Source: Paenibacillus gyeongsangnamensis
GTDB taxonomy: Bacteria; Bacillota; Bacilli; Paenibacillales; NBRC-103111
Length of the DNA stretch: 64,000 nt
NCBI RefSeq assembly: GCF_027533625.1
Contig: NZ_JAQAGZ010000001.1
Coordinates: forward strand, 186,001 to 250,000
Direction: 5' to 3'
Below, one piece after another: positions 25,189 to 34,003 of the stretch. Within the stretch, counting starts at the first letter, position 1; each line of letters opens with the position of its first letter. Both the position numbers and the translations under genes were made by a program. Under the pieces are notes generated by a model, which was not told the origin of the DNA, ran no database searches, and was given only the letters and a program-made list of their open reading frames with translations.

Positions 25189-26271
25189 TTATAGCTCGTA
25201 TTGCGGTGGAAGGGACTGAGGCTCCATCACTTCCTCTGATACCGGCTCCTGGTCCGGTGCAGGTTCGGGCTCTTTGGCCGCCCATTGATCAAGGAACCGT
25301 ACGGCCGCGAGGCGGGCATCCCAGGTATCGCGCGTCGTCTGGAAGCCAGTGACCCTGTGGCCGAGGGCAATTTGGCGGACGATAAACCAGGCTTCGCGCG
25401 GCAGCCGGAAGAAGGCGCAGACCAGCCTGCGCTCGGACGGCTCCAGCGGACGAATTGTTTCGTACCCTTGGAGCAGCGCCTGCATCAGCGCGGGGTTGAA
25501 CGAGGCCGTATTGGCCAGCGTCTTGGCCAGCTCGAAGTAAATCGAGCTTTTACGCAGAAAATCCCAATCGATGAAATAGACGTGATCGTCCCTGATCAGG
25601 ACATTCGGGACCGTAATGTCGCCATGCGTTAACGCAGGATGGCGGGCCTCGCGACTCAGAAGGCTGCGGACTTCCGGATTGTTCAGCATGCTCCAGGCTT
25701 CGTCCGCCAAGGCCAGACACGCCGGTCCGTGCTTCTTGAACCAGCGGCCGGTTCGCCGGTCCTGAGCGGCGCGGGGAAGCCGAGCACGGAACAGGCGGTC
25801 CTGAATCTGAAACTGCCTAGCCATATTCATGGAATACCTTCGCCCCTTGGACAAGCGGTCCCGGCTCGCAGTATGCAGCCGACCCAGCGCAGCGCCGAGA
25901 AGTCCGAAGTCCGTTTCCTCGAACCGCAGCTGCCGTCCTTCGATCCAATCCATCAAATAATAGGGCTTACCTCCCCAATCAACCCAATAACGGTTCGACC
26001 GGGCTTTGATCCACTTCGTCAAATGGGGGTAGCCGCTGTGCCCCAGCTTTCCGATGTGCGATGCGGTCCGGCTAATCTGCCGAATTGCGCCGAGCTTTAT
26101 TCCCGTCGGTTTGACTTGGTACGGTTTCAACACGAAAGGGCCTTGATCGGTCGTGACCCAATAAGCCGCGTCCTTCTTATAGAGCGAATCAAGCGGCTGG
26201 TAGGCGTGCAGGGTCAATCCGTAATTTCGGAGCAGCTTCCTCAGTGTCTTCTTATGTAATGGATGCGCCAT
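25189..26271 (-). CDS. CotS-family spore coat protein (APH-like kinase fold)
   Basis: 360 residues. The aminoglycoside-phosphotransferase-like fold is visible: P-F-V-L-K-P-Y (lysine of the N-lobe), L-T-H-G-D-I-T-V-P-N-V-L-I (catalytic loop, H-G-D-x-x-x-x-N) and Y-F-I-D-W-D-F (Asp for metal). CotS/YutH proteins of Bacillus have this fold and are spore coat components; kinase activity is not shown for most. The C-terminus is Glu/Pro-rich. AGGAGA precedes the ATG. Sporulation context is shared with the glutamine-rich protein next to it. Confidence 0.85.
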   Translation of the reverse strand: MAHPLHKKTLRKLLRNYGLTLHAYQPLDSLYKKDAAYWVTTDQGPFVLKPYQVKPTGIKLGAIRQISRTASHIGKLGHSGYPHLTKWIKARSNRYWVDWGGKPYYLMDWIEGRQLRFEETDFGLLGAALGRLHTASRDRLSKGRRYSMNMARQFQIQDRLFRARLPRAAQDRRTGRWFKKHGPACLALADEAWSMLNNPEVRSLLSREARHPALTHGDITVPNVLIRDDHVYFIDWDFLRKSSIYFELAKTLANTASFNPALMQALLQGYETIRPLEPSERRLVCAFFRLPREAWFIVRQIALGHRVTGFQTTRDTWDARLAAVRFLDQWAAKEPEPAPDQEPVSEEVMEPQSLPPQYEL

Positions 26272-26386
26272 GGCTCGGTCTCCTGTTCTATACCGGGGTT
26301 GTATTTGCCAGTATATTCCCGATGGTGCTATCGGTCACAGGGCAGGAGCGGAGAGGTGAACAAGGGGGGATGACGGCGCTGTCGCC

Positions 26387-26423
26387 AAAAAAAAGAATAC
26401 GCCGGGCTATTTCCGGCGTATTC
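26387..26423 (-). terminator. Terminator after the glutamine-rich protein
   Basis: GAATACGCCGG and CCGGCGTATTC pair around seven bases. On the minus strand a run of eight Ts follows. Confidence 0.85.
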
Positions 26424-26452
26424 CTGTTTGCGATGGGGATGCGCTGCCCGAG

Positions 26453-26761
26453 CTAAGCTAGAGGATAGCCCTGGCTTTGCGACTGCTGAATCACGTTGTC
26501 CAAATACTGGATCGACTTCCCTAGCCGCTGCTCAATCTCCAGCAAGCGGCGAATCTGCGCGTCGAGCTGGACCTGAACCTGCGCCTGTGCCTGCTGCAGG
26601 TTTTCCTGCACCTGAAGCAGCTGTTGACGGGTATCGCGGAGCTGCTGGCTGTAGGTGCTGGCTCCGCTCGCATGAAGAGCCTGTTGGGCCTGCATGGACT
26701 GCTGCATGCGCATCGCTTGCTGCTCTTGCAGAAACTGCTCGTATGACGGGTTATTTTGCAT
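26453..26761 (-). CDS. Glutamine-rich coiled-coil protein, unknown function
   Basis: 102 residues with roughly a quarter Gln (Q-A-Q-A-Q-V-Q-V-Q-L-D-A-Q). Helical heptad patterns run over residues 38-88, so it is probably a long coiled coil. No signal or membrane segment. AGGGAGGG precedes the ATG; a strong terminator ends it, so it is a single-gene unit. Similar Gln-rich small proteins occur near coat genes in Paenibacillus, but that is a weak analogy. Confidence 0.7.
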   Translation of the reverse strand: MQNNPSYEQFLQEQQAMRMQQSMQAQQALHASGASTYSQQLRDTRQQLLQVQENLQQAQAQVQVQLDAQIRRLLEIEQRLGKSIQYLDNVIQQSQSQGYPLA

Positions 26762-26898
26762 AGTAGTCCCTCCCTATAAGGTTGATAGTTTTACTATGCC
26801 AATTGCCCATCCATTTTATACCTTGATTGCCAGCTGGTGCATAGCATGTCCCCCACGAGGCACAATAACGGTAGATCTTTCGAACGAGGAGGGACACG

Positions 26899-27213
26899 AT
26901 GCTGAATTTAAACGAGCTGGAACGTATTCATGCCGATGTGGAGGCGGTTCATGAGATCGTTCGCATACTGCGGGCACGAATCGACGGCAAGGACGTACAC
27001 ATTCATATTCTCCAAAATGCGAGCGGGCATTACTTCTTCGAGCTCAGCCATGCTTATAGAGACGCGGATCAGGCCGAGCCGATCGTCATGGCGGAGAACC
27101 GTTATGATTCCATCGAGGAAGCGGCCCGGGGCGCGCTGCAATCCGCGGCATTATATTACCGCAGCACCGATGAAGGCGGCGCCTGGCACCGCAACGCCTC
27201 TTTTATTCAATAG
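26899..27213 (+). CDS. Conserved small protein of unknown function
   Basis: 104 residues, soluble, mixed alpha/beta: L-E-R-I-H-A-D-V-E-A-V-H-E-I-V helix, then D-V-H-I-H-I-L strand, Y-F-F-E-L-S-H, and a late helix S-I-E-E-A-A-R-G-A-L-Q-S-A. GAGGAGGGACACG precedes the ATG. No motif of catalytic type seen. It is not clear which genes it works with; it runs divergently from the Gln-rich protein and faces the DMT exporter. Confidence 0.65.
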   Translation: MLNLNELERIHADVEAVHEIVRILRARIDGKDVHIHILQNASGHYFFELSHAYRDADQAEPIVMAENRYDSIEEAARGALQSAALYYRSTDEGGAWHRNASFIQ

Positions 27214-27237
27214 GCCGCCGCGGATGGGCTGCGGGTG

Positions 27238-28146
27238 TTACGCGGACCTTAGGGCTGCGGCCGTTCCACGCGACGGCTTGGGCTTCCGGTTGACCAGGAA
27301 GATACTGACGCCGATCAGCGCGAGGCCCGCAACCAAATAGACGGTAAAGGGCTCGCCCAGTACGATCGTTCCGCTGAATACGGAGATAAGCGGCACCAGG
27401 AACGTATAGGAAGCGACCTTGCTGGCGTCGCCGGCATAGACGAGAGTGAAGTAGACGACCCACGAGACCGAGATGCCAAGCACAATGCCGAACACGAGTC
27501 CGAACACATAGCTGGCGTTCCATGTAATGGCGGACCACGATTCCGTTGCCGTTCCGGCTGCCGTCAGTACGATCCCCCCAATTAGGCATTGGCAGGCGAC
27601 CAGCCACAAGGAATCGACCCGGCTGCCGACCTTCTTCACGTATACGGCGCCGCCGGCCCAGGAGAGAGCGGTCAGACAGGCAAAAACGATACCGAGTACC
27701 GCGATATGGCCCGAGAAGCCTCCGGCGCTGACCGTCGCCACGCCAAGGAAGCCGAGGGCAAGACCGATCATTTTCACCGCGGTCATCCGCTCGCCCAGCC
27801 ACAGCCAGGCGAAAATTCCTACAAGGACGGGCTGCAAATAAACGATGACCGAGAACAAGCCGGAGGGCATGTACATCAAGCCGACCGTTTGCAGCCCATA
27901 GAACAGCGCCACATTCAGAATGCCGGAGATGACATAGACCGGCCAGTTTTCTTTGAGCTTCAAAGACTTGAGTTTGGGAAGCAGAAGGATGGCGATCAGC
28001 ATCCCGCCGATCAGCGTCCGCATCCCGGCGAACAGGAGCGGCGGCGTGTAGGCCAGGGCGATTTTGTAGATCGGCCAAGAGGTGCCCCATACGATAACAA
28101 GGAAGCTTATGAGCAGTAAAGTTTTGGTGCGGGATAATGAATTCAT
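27238..28146 (-). CDS. DMT-superfamily transporter (EamA domains)
   Basis: 302 residues, ten helices in two EamA repeats. Repeat one includes W-G-T-S-W-P-I-Y-K-I-A and V-I-V-Y-L-Q-P-V-L-V-G-I-F-A-W-L-W-L-G-E-R; repeat two ends S-Y-T-F-L-V-P-L-I-S-V-F-S-G-T-I-V-L-G-E. Such proteins export amino acids or other metabolites; substrate not predictable here. AGAAGGAACTG precedes the ATG. Single gene. Confidence 0.9.
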   Translation of the reverse strand: MNSLSRTKTLLLISFLVIVWGTSWPIYKIALAYTPPLLFAGMRTLIGGMLIAILLLPKLKSLKLKENWPVYVISGILNVALFYGLQTVGLMYMPSGLFSVIVYLQPVLVGIFAWLWLGERMTAVKMIGLALGFLGVATVSAGGFSGHIAVLGIVFACLTALSWAGGAVYVKKVGSRVDSLWLVACQCLIGGIVLTAAGTATESWSAITWNASYVFGLVFGIVLGISVSWVVYFTLVYAGDASKVASYTFLVPLISVFSGTIVLGEPFTVYLVAGLALIGVSIFLVNRKPKPSRGTAAALRSA

Positions 28147-28182
28147 ATTGTCAGTTCCTTCTCATTATAGTGGATTGCGGAA

Positions 28183-28860
28183 TTACGAGATGAACCGGAT
28201 CAGCAGCGGGGCGGCACACATCGTAATGAACGCGGTCAGCACCATCGCTACCGAAGCAATGGAGCCGGTCAGGGAGCCGAACTCGAACGCCTTGGAGGTC
28301 CCGGCATTGTGCGAGCTCGTTCCCAGCAGGACGCCCCGGGCGATATCGTTATGGATGTTGAACAATCGGACGACGACCGGTCCGACGATCATTCCAAGCA
28401 GTCCCGTCAGCAGAACGAAGACCGCGGTGATGCTGGGAATGCCTCCGATCGTACCCGATACGGCCATGGCGATCGCTGTCGTTGCGGAACGGGGGGCCAG
28501 GCTGTCCGTAATGGCCGTATTCAGCTGAAGCCATTTCGCCATCCAGGCGGAGGTCAGAATGGCTACGATGGCGCCGGAGCCGACGCTGACGCCGATCGTA
28601 ACGGCATGCTTCTTCAGCACATGGAAGTTCTTGTATAAAGGAATCGCCAGCGCGACGGTAGCCGGACCGATCATTTGGCTGATCCAGCCTGCTCCCTGAT
28701 GGTAAGCTTCAAACGGAATGTTAAAGCCTATCACGAGCGCAATCAATGAAACCGGAGCGAGCAGCAGCGGCGTCAGATACACTTTGGGAAACGCGCGATA
28801 TACTTTTTTGGTCAACCAATACATGAACAGCGTGAGCGCGAAACAACCGATGGCGAGCAC
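28183..28860 (-). CDS. cidB: CidB/LrgB family membrane protein
   Basis: 225 residues with about seven helices. Family features: G-P-A-T-V-A-L-A-I-P-L-Y near residue 60, A-P-R-S-A-T-T-A-I-A-M, G-I-P-S-I-T-A-V-F-V and the late S-S-H-N-A-G-T-S-K-A-F-E-F-G. The GTG start at 28860 shares one base with the cidA stop (TAGTG), indicating coupling. CidAB/LrgAB proteins are described as holin-like or as pyruvate and by-product transporters. Pair controlled by the LysR gene next door. Confidence 0.93.
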   Translation of the reverse strand: MLAIGCFALTLFMYWLTKKVYRAFPKVYLTPLLLAPVSLIALVIGFNIPFEAYHQGAGWISQMIGPATVALAIPLYKNFHVLKKHAVTIGVSVGSGAIVAILTSAWMAKWLQLNTAITDSLAPRSATTAIAMAVSGTIGGIPSITAVFVLLTGLLGMIVGPVVVRLFNIHNDIARGVLLGTSSHNAGTSKAFEFGSLTGSIASVAMVLTAFITMCAAPLLIRFIS

Positions 28861-29237
28861 TATGACCGGCTCCTTTCATTTCTTCTTGCCAGTGCTTGAG
28901 CGATTAGTCCGGCGCATACCATCACGAAGATCGTGCTCGTGAGAATGACGAGTCCGATGCGCATACCGCTGCTGAGCAGCAAGCTGGAATAGGGCAGAAC
29001 CCCGACCGCCGACGGGATGAAGAAGAGCAGCATCTCCGCAAGCAGCCACTGCGCGCCGGAGTCGATCCATTCCAGCCGAAGCACTTTCGTTTGGAGCAGA
29101 ATAAAAACGCAGAGAAGCCCGAGTATGCTTCCCGGGACCGGAAGCCGCAGCACCGCGGCCAGCTGATTCATAACAAACGAGACCGCCATGAAGAAGATCA
29201 CTTGTCCCGCCGTGTAAAGGAATGATTTCATGTTCAT
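28860..29237 (-). CDS. cidA: CidA/LrgA family holin-like protein
   Basis: About 125 residues, four helices: L-P-V-P-G-S-I-L-G-L-L near residue 32 is the family hallmark, followed by L-L-A-E-M-L-L-F-F-I-P-S-A-V-G. AAAGG precedes two close ATGs (29237 and 29231); the first has a four-base gap and the second ten, so the start is uncertain by two codons. Works with CidB in the membrane, linked to overflow metabolism, pyruvate and cell lysis in other Bacillota. Confidence 0.92.
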   Translation of the reverse strand: MNMKSFLYTAGQVIFFMAVSFVMNQLAAVLRLPVPGSILGLLCVFILLQTKVLRLEWIDSGAQWLLAEMLLFFIPSAVGVLPYSSLLLSSGMRIGLVILTSTIFVMVCAGLIAQALARRNERSRS

Positions 29238-29293
29238 CCAACCTTTCAACTATTGTAGTGTACATCATGCCGATGTATAGGTAAAATGAATAC

Positions 29294-29314
29294 ATGGAAT
29301 CTGTAGTATTCCAT
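29294..29314. promoter_or_regulatory. Inverted repeat in cidA-cidR divergent region
   Basis: ATGGAAT, seven bases, ATTCCAT. It lies 27 bp before the LysR start and 57 bp before cidA. A plausible LysR-type operator. Confidence 0.5.
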
Positions 29315-29340
29315 TTATCTATGTAGAGCGGGGGCCGTAT

Positions 29341-30228
29341 ATGGATATCCGGCATTTGCAATATGTCCGGCAGGTCGTCAAGTGCGGCAGCTTCACGAAG
29401 GCGGCCGATAAGCTGCATATCACCCAGCCGACGATCAGCAAAATGATCGGCAACCTGGAGGACGAGCTTGGCGTCGAAGTGTTCGTCCGCAGCGGGAAGC
29501 GGCTGGAGCTGACCGATGCGGGGCAGGTCATCTATGAACGGGCTCAGCATATCCTGCAGTCGTTCGACAGCTTGACAAGCGAGCTCAACGATCTGACGAA
29601 GCTGAAGAAAGGACGTATACGGATCGGCCTGCCGCCGATGGTCGGCGCGCACTTTTTTCCGACTGTCATGAGCAGCTTCCGGAACGATTATCCCGGGATT
29701 ATGCTGGAGCTCGTGGAGGACGGTTCCAAAAAGGTCGAGTCTTTCGTTGCGGACGGCTCGCTGGATATGGGGGTCGCGCTGCTTCCTACGCAGGAGGCGT
29801 CTTTCGATTCCTTTACGATCGTCAAGGAGAAGCTGATGCTCGTCGTCCATCCGTCGCACCGTCTGGCGGATCGGCAGCAGGTCGGGCTCCCGGAGCTGGC
29901 GGAGGAGCCGCTCATCACGTTTCGGGAGGACTTCGCCCTGCATGACCGGATTCAGGAGGCTTGTCTACAGGCGGGATTCGAGCCTCGGGTAGTCTACGAG
30001 AGCTCGCAGTGGGATTTCATCAGCGAGATGGTTGCCGCGAATTTGGGGCTCGCCATGCTGCCTCAGCCGATCTGCGCCCGGCTGGACTGCCGCAAGGTGG
30101 CGACCGTCCCGTTAGACACGCCCGTCATCCCTTGGCAGCTGGCCATGATTTGGCGGAAAGAAGGATACTTGTCCTTCGCCGCGAGAGAGTGGATTCGGTA
30201 TACGCGAAGCATGATGGAAGCGGATTAG
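29341..30228 (+). CDS. cidR: LysR-family regulator of cidAB
   Basis: 295 residues. The N-terminal helix-turn-helix (residues 1-60) reads F-T-K-A-A-D-K-L-H-I-T-Q-P-T-I-S-K-M-I-G-N-L-E-D-E-L-G. The rest is the ligand-binding domain with G-x-P-P-M-V-G. CidR-type LysR proteins activate cidABC in staphylococci and Bacillus in response to acetate or pyruvate. Divergent orientation to cidAB with an inverted repeat between supports this. Its stop overlaps the stop of the gene at 30225-30950 by four bases. Confidence 0.9.
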   Translation: MDIRHLQYVRQVVKCGSFTKAADKLHITQPTISKMIGNLEDELGVEVFVRSGKRLELTDAGQVIYERAQHILQSFDSLTSELNDLTKLKKGRIRIGLPPMVGAHFFPTVMSSFRNDYPGIMLELVEDGSKKVESFVADGSLDMGVALLPTQEASFDSFTIVKEKLMLVVHPSHRLADRQQVGLPELAEEPLITFREDFALHDRIQEACLQAGFEPRVVYESSQWDFISEMVAANLGLAMLPQPICARLDCRKVATVPLDTPVIPWQLAMIWRKEGYLSFAAREWIRYTRSMMEAD

Positions 30229-30950
30229 AGGTGATTACGGGGGAGCCGGACGAGCAGCACATACATGAATAGGAAAATCACGAGCGCGATGAGCTCCTCG
30301 GAAAGCAAGTAATAAGGATACGGACCCAGCAGATCCAGCAGTGAGGCGGTTTCCGGCTTATGCAGGAGAAACATGTAGTTCGCGCCAAGCACGCGGTCAA
30401 CGGGACCGAAGATCACGAGCAGGACGTTCAAAAAAAGCATCGTGAGCCCGATCGAACGAAGCGTCGGCCTATAGCCTTCGATCCAGGTCATATACAGCGG
30501 CGCCAGAATGATGGCGCTGTGGGCGATAAAGAAGTGGAAGAAGATGAAATGCGGGAACGGATAGCCCAGATTCGGCGTCAGGACGGCCTGCAGCGCTCCG
30601 CCGATTCCGGCGAAGAACAGAATTTGGTACAGAAGCCGGTTCCCGGTCGCGAGCATGACGATGGAGAGGATCAGCGTCATGCTGCAGAGCTCAAGCGGAA
30701 GCGTATAGCGGATATCCCAGAGGCTGTAACGGAAATACCAGACGTACAGCCCTGCTTCCGGAAGGAGCAAGGAGAGAAGAAGCAGGGTACGGATGCGCTT
30801 CTTCAGCGAAGGGCTCGACCTGATCGTTATTCGGAACCTGAACATGGCCAAGGCTAATCCGAGCAGTACGAGAAGACTTGCGAGATGCGCCCCCGTATAA
30901 GGAACGAAGTGTTCCGGATCGCCCGGATCGAAGAAGAAGCCGATGTTCAT
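30225..30950 (-). CDS. TIGR02206 (YwaF-type) membrane protein
   Basis: 241 residues from the ATG at 30950, favoured by GGGTGA six bases upstream (a GTG at 30959 is possible). Six to seven helices; E-L-C-S-M-T-L-I-L-S-I-V-M-L near the middle, P-F-P-H-F-I-F-F-H-F-F-I-A-H and G-A-N-Y-M-F-L-L-H-K-P are the family's conserved stretches. The histidines near the membrane face suggest ligand binding, but no function is established. Confidence 0.85.
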   Translation of the reverse strand: MNIGFFFDPGDPEHFVPYTGAHLASLLVLLGLALAMFRFRITIRSSPSLKKRIRTLLLLSLLLPEAGLYVWYFRYSLWDIRYTLPLELCSMTLILSIVMLATGNRLLYQILFFAGIGGALQAVLTPNLGYPFPHFIFFHFFIAHSAIILAPLYMTWIEGYRPTLRSIGLTMLFLNVLLVIFGPVDRVLGANYMFLLHKPETASLLDLLGPYPYYLLSEELIALVIFLFMYVLLVRLPRNHL

Positions 30951-31206
30951 TAGCGTCACCCGCTTGCTCTAGGATTCGTTATAGCCTCATCATTAACGGA
31001 TCCCGGCGGAAAGAACAGTACTATCTTACGCTAGTACCATTGGGAATAAACAATCAGCCTGAAGGCTGCCCTTGCTGCTAATCGGTAAGTACGATCATGT
31101 GCTCCGATCCCGTTTCCCCCTTTGCTTTTGTCCGGGCACCATGCCATAATATCCTTTGTTATTTGAAATTCCCTTCAACCTATGCGAGAAAGTGGAGGCA
31201 TCCAGC

Positions 31207-33162
31207 TTGAATCGGTATCCTTTTGCCTATGAACCTTCCCGGCCGTTCCTTGCGCAAGCGGGGGAGTGGATCGGGGATGTGTTCTATGATATTTTGCCCG
31301 AGCAGGGCTTCGAGGTTCGGGACGAACAAATTTATATGGCGTTTCAATTGGAGCGGGCGTTCGCCGAGAAGCGGACCATTCTCGCGGAAGCGGGAGTCGG
31401 GACGGGGAAGACGCTCGTTTATTTGTTATATGCCGTCTGCTACGCACGGTATATGCGGAAGCCCGCGGTCATCGCCTGTGCGGACGAGTCGCTGATCGAG
31501 CAGCTGGTCAAGCCGGAGGGCGACATCGCCAAGCTGTCCAAGCACTTGAACCTGGAGATCGACGCAAGACTGGCGAAATCGCCGGATCAATACGTGTGCT
31601 TGATGAAGCTGGACGAGGCGCGGATGGGCCATGTCGAGCCGGAGCTGTACCGCGCGGTGTATGAAGAGCTGCCGGACTTCGTCCATGCTTATGAAGGACT
31701 CCAATCGTTCCATGCTTACGGCGACCGCAAAAATTATCCGCTCCTGAGCGACGAGCAGTGGAACCGGATGAATTGGGACCCGTTCCAGGACTGCTTCGCC
31801 TGCGAGAGAAGGCACCGCTGCGGCCAGACGCTTTCCCGCGACAGCTACCGAAAATCGGCCGATCTCATCGTCTGCTCCCATGACTTTTACATGGAGCATG
31901 TGTGGACCTTCGAGAGCCGGAAGCGCGAAGGACAGCTGCCGCTGCTGCCGGACCACTGCGCCGTCGTGTTCGACGAAGGGCATCTGCTGGAATCGGCCGC
32001 ACAGGAGGCGCTGACGTATACGCTGAAGCACGTCGTCTTCGAGGAGCTCATCACCCGTCTGCTCAAGGGAGAGATCCGCGAATCGCTGGCGGTTCGCATT
32101 GACGAGGCGATCGAGCAGAGCGAGCTGATGTTCACCAGGCTCGAGGAGCTCAGCACGGTCATTCCTGGCTCGGGCCGCAGACGCATCCTCATGAACGAGC
32201 AGCTGCTGGACGATATTCACCGCTTCCGGGACATTCTGTCCTCGATCGAGGAGGAGCTCGTCTTCGAGAGCGAGCTGTTCACGCTCAACATGTATCAGCT
32301 GCGCATCGTGGAAGAGCATCTGGAAATGATGCAGAAGGCGCTCGCCCTGTTCAAGCATCCTCAAACGTTCGTCTGCTGGGCGACGGAAAGCATCAACGGG
32401 CTCTCTCTTGTCATCCTGCCGCGGACGGTGAAGGAAGTGCTCCGGGAGCGAGTGTTTTCCTTGAACATCCCGATCATATTCTCTTCCGCGACGTTGTCGG
32501 TGGACGACTCCTTCGATTATGTGGCCGGCAGCATGGGCATCGAGGATTACTTGTCCTTCAGCGTGCCTTCGCCTTACGACTATGCGCATGCCATGAAGGT
32601 GACCGCTCCGGTTTGGAAGCATAGGGGCACATTCTCGGAGAAGATGAAAACGACCGTCCGGCTGCTGGAGCGTTCGGGAGGCCGCGCCTTGATCCTGTTC
32701 TCCGGCGCGGAGGAGATGGACCGGTTCCGCCGGGAGCTTATCCATTATCCGGAATGCGCGGGGATGCGCTTCGGTTTCGAGGGGCAGCGGGAGATCAGCC
32801 ATTTGATCTCCGCCTTCCAGCAGGACGAAGAAAGCATCCTGTGCGCGTACAGTCTGTGGGAGGGGCTCGATGTGCCCGGTCCGTCGCTGTCGAATGTGAT
32901 CATTTGGGGGATGCCCTTCCCTCCCGAGCAGGACCCGGTATTTGCGGCGAAACGCGCGTCGTCGGCTTCGCCCTATGAGGAAGTGGATCTCCCGTACATG
33001 CTGCTGCGGCTCAAACAGGGCATGGGCCGGCTCATCCGCACAAGACAGGATCGCGGCACCGTAGCTATCCTGAGCGAGCAGCTGTACGAGCAGCCGCTGC
33101 TGCGCGAGAAGGTTGGCGGATTGCTGCCCGAAGGGGTGGAGCTGAACATGGGAGAAGATTAA
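31207..33162 (+). CDS. DinG/XPD-type Fe-S DNA helicase
   Basis: 651 residues from the TTG at 31207 (GGAGG, spacing eight). Superfamily 2 helicase: Walker A A-G-V-G-T-G-K-T at about 63-70, DEAH-variant D-E-G-H (F-D-E-G-H-L-L-E), motif VI Q-G-M-G-R-L-I-R-T-R. The cysteines in C-F-A-C-E-R-R-H-R-C and C-S-H-D match the four-Cys Fe-S cluster of XPD/DinG. It unwinds branched DNA in the 5' to 3' direction in repair; bacilli often carry such a helicase (YoaA/DinG-like). Standalone gene with a terminator. Confidence 0.9.
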   Translation: MNRYPFAYEPSRPFLAQAGEWIGDVFYDILPEQGFEVRDEQIYMAFQLERAFAEKRTILAEAGVGTGKTLVYLLYAVCYARYMRKPAVIACADESLIEQLVKPEGDIAKLSKHLNLEIDARLAKSPDQYVCLMKLDEARMGHVEPELYRAVYEELPDFVHAYEGLQSFHAYGDRKNYPLLSDEQWNRMNWDPFQDCFACERRHRCGQTLSRDSYRKSADLIVCSHDFYMEHVWTFESRKREGQLPLLPDHCAVVFDEGHLLESAAQEALTYTLKHVVFEELITRLLKGEIRESLAVRIDEAIEQSELMFTRLEELSTVIPGSGRRRILMNEQLLDDIHRFRDILSSIEEELVFESELFTLNMYQLRIVEEHLEMMQKALALFKHPQTFVCWATESINGLSLVILPRTVKEVLRERVFSLNIPIIFSSATLSVDDSFDYVAGSMGIEDYLSFSVPSPYDYAHAMKVTAPVWKHRGTFSEKMKTTVRLLERSGGRALILFSGAEEMDRFRRELIHYPECAGMRFGFEGQREISHLISAFQQDEESILCAYSLWEGLDVPGPSLSNVIIWGMPFPPEQDPVFAAKRASSASPYEEVDLPYMLLRLKQGMGRLIRTRQDRGTVAILSEQLYEQPLLREKVGGLLPEGVELNMGED

Positions 33163-33171
33163 AGACTGGGA

Positions 33172-33223
33172 AAAAAGGTCAATCGGTATCGCTTTTACAG
33201 GCGATGGGATTGGCCTTTTTTCG
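33172..33223 (+). terminator. Terminator after helicase gene
   Basis: AAAAAAGGTCAATC and GATTGGCCTTTTTT pair across about 23 bases. Confidence 0.75.
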
Positions 33224-33376
33224 GCAAGTCCGGAGGGAGTCTTTTGGGTTTGCACACAAAAGGACCTTGTGATTTCCGTTCGGAAAATGACTTGCTTGAG
33301 CGCGGAAGGATTTTGCGCAGAGATAGGGAATGAAATAATATGCATCAATCCATAGGTCGGTCAGGAGGGATTCGCA

Positions 33377-34003
33377 TTGGCTAGCCGAATAACGAAAGAA
33401 GCGCTGCAAACGGAGACAGGTCGCGCTCTGGAGGACTGGAGGACGGTTCTGCAGCAGGAAGCCGGGGCCGCGTGGTCGGATGAGGAGATCGTACACTATT
33501 TGAGCGAGACATATGAAATCGACGACCCGTGGAATCGGCTTATCGCTTCGGATTATGCCGGGCAGCTTGGAAGGAAGCCTGTCGGACAAACCGCGGATGC
33601 GGGCTTTCAGATCGGGGTGCGTAGAACGCTTCCGTTGTCCCCGGAGCAGTTGTGGCCGATGCTCGTCTCGAAGCAAGGGCTATCCCTATGGATCGGAGAG
33701 CAGCCCGTCTTCCGCTTGGAGCCGGGGCAGCGGTTCTCCTCGAAGCAAGGCGCCTTCGGCGAGCTGCGCGTCGTGAAGCCTTCGCAGCAGCTCCGAATGA
33801 CGTGGCAGCTTCCGGACTGGGAAGTGCCTTCCATGCTGCAAATCCGCCTGCTGCCCGGAAGCCAAGGGAAAACCACGCTCAGCTTTCACCAAGAGAAGCT
33901 GGCGGGCGCATTCGCAAGAGAAGAGATGAGGCTGCATTGGGAGGATGTGATTCAGCATATGCTGGAATTTGCAGCCGGAAGAGAAGGAGGGGAAGCGCGA
34001 TGA
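33377..34003 (+). CDS. SRPBCC/AHSA1-type START-like protein
   Basis: 208 residues. The first 65 residues are helical (unrelated extension, Trp/Glu-rich). From about residue 75 the START-like barrel begins: R-R-T-L-P-L-S-P-E-Q-L-W-P-M-L-V-S, G-L-S-L-W-I-G, then Q-L-R-M-T-W-Q-L and the final long helix. Such proteins bind hydrophobic ligands or act as Hsp90-activator-like domains. GGAGGGATTC precedes the TTG start. Coupled by ATGA overlap to the dehydrogenase that follows. Confidence 0.82.
   Translation: MASRITKEALQTETGRALEDWRTVLQQEAGAAWSDEEIVHYLSETYEIDDPWNRLIASDYAGQLGRKPVGQTADAGFQIGVRRTLPLSPEQLWPMLVSKQGLSLWIGEQPVFRLEPGQRFSSKQGAFGELRVVKPSQQLRMTWQLPDWEVPSMLQIRLLPGSQGKTTLSFHQEKLAGAFAREEMRLHWEDVIQHMLEFAAGREGGEAR

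Noticed and set aside
31426..33348. Very long open frame on the minus strand opposite the helicase gene
   Set aside because: High-GC shadow of a real gene: no ribosome site, composition rich in Arg/His/Gln, and the plus strand has all helicase motifs.
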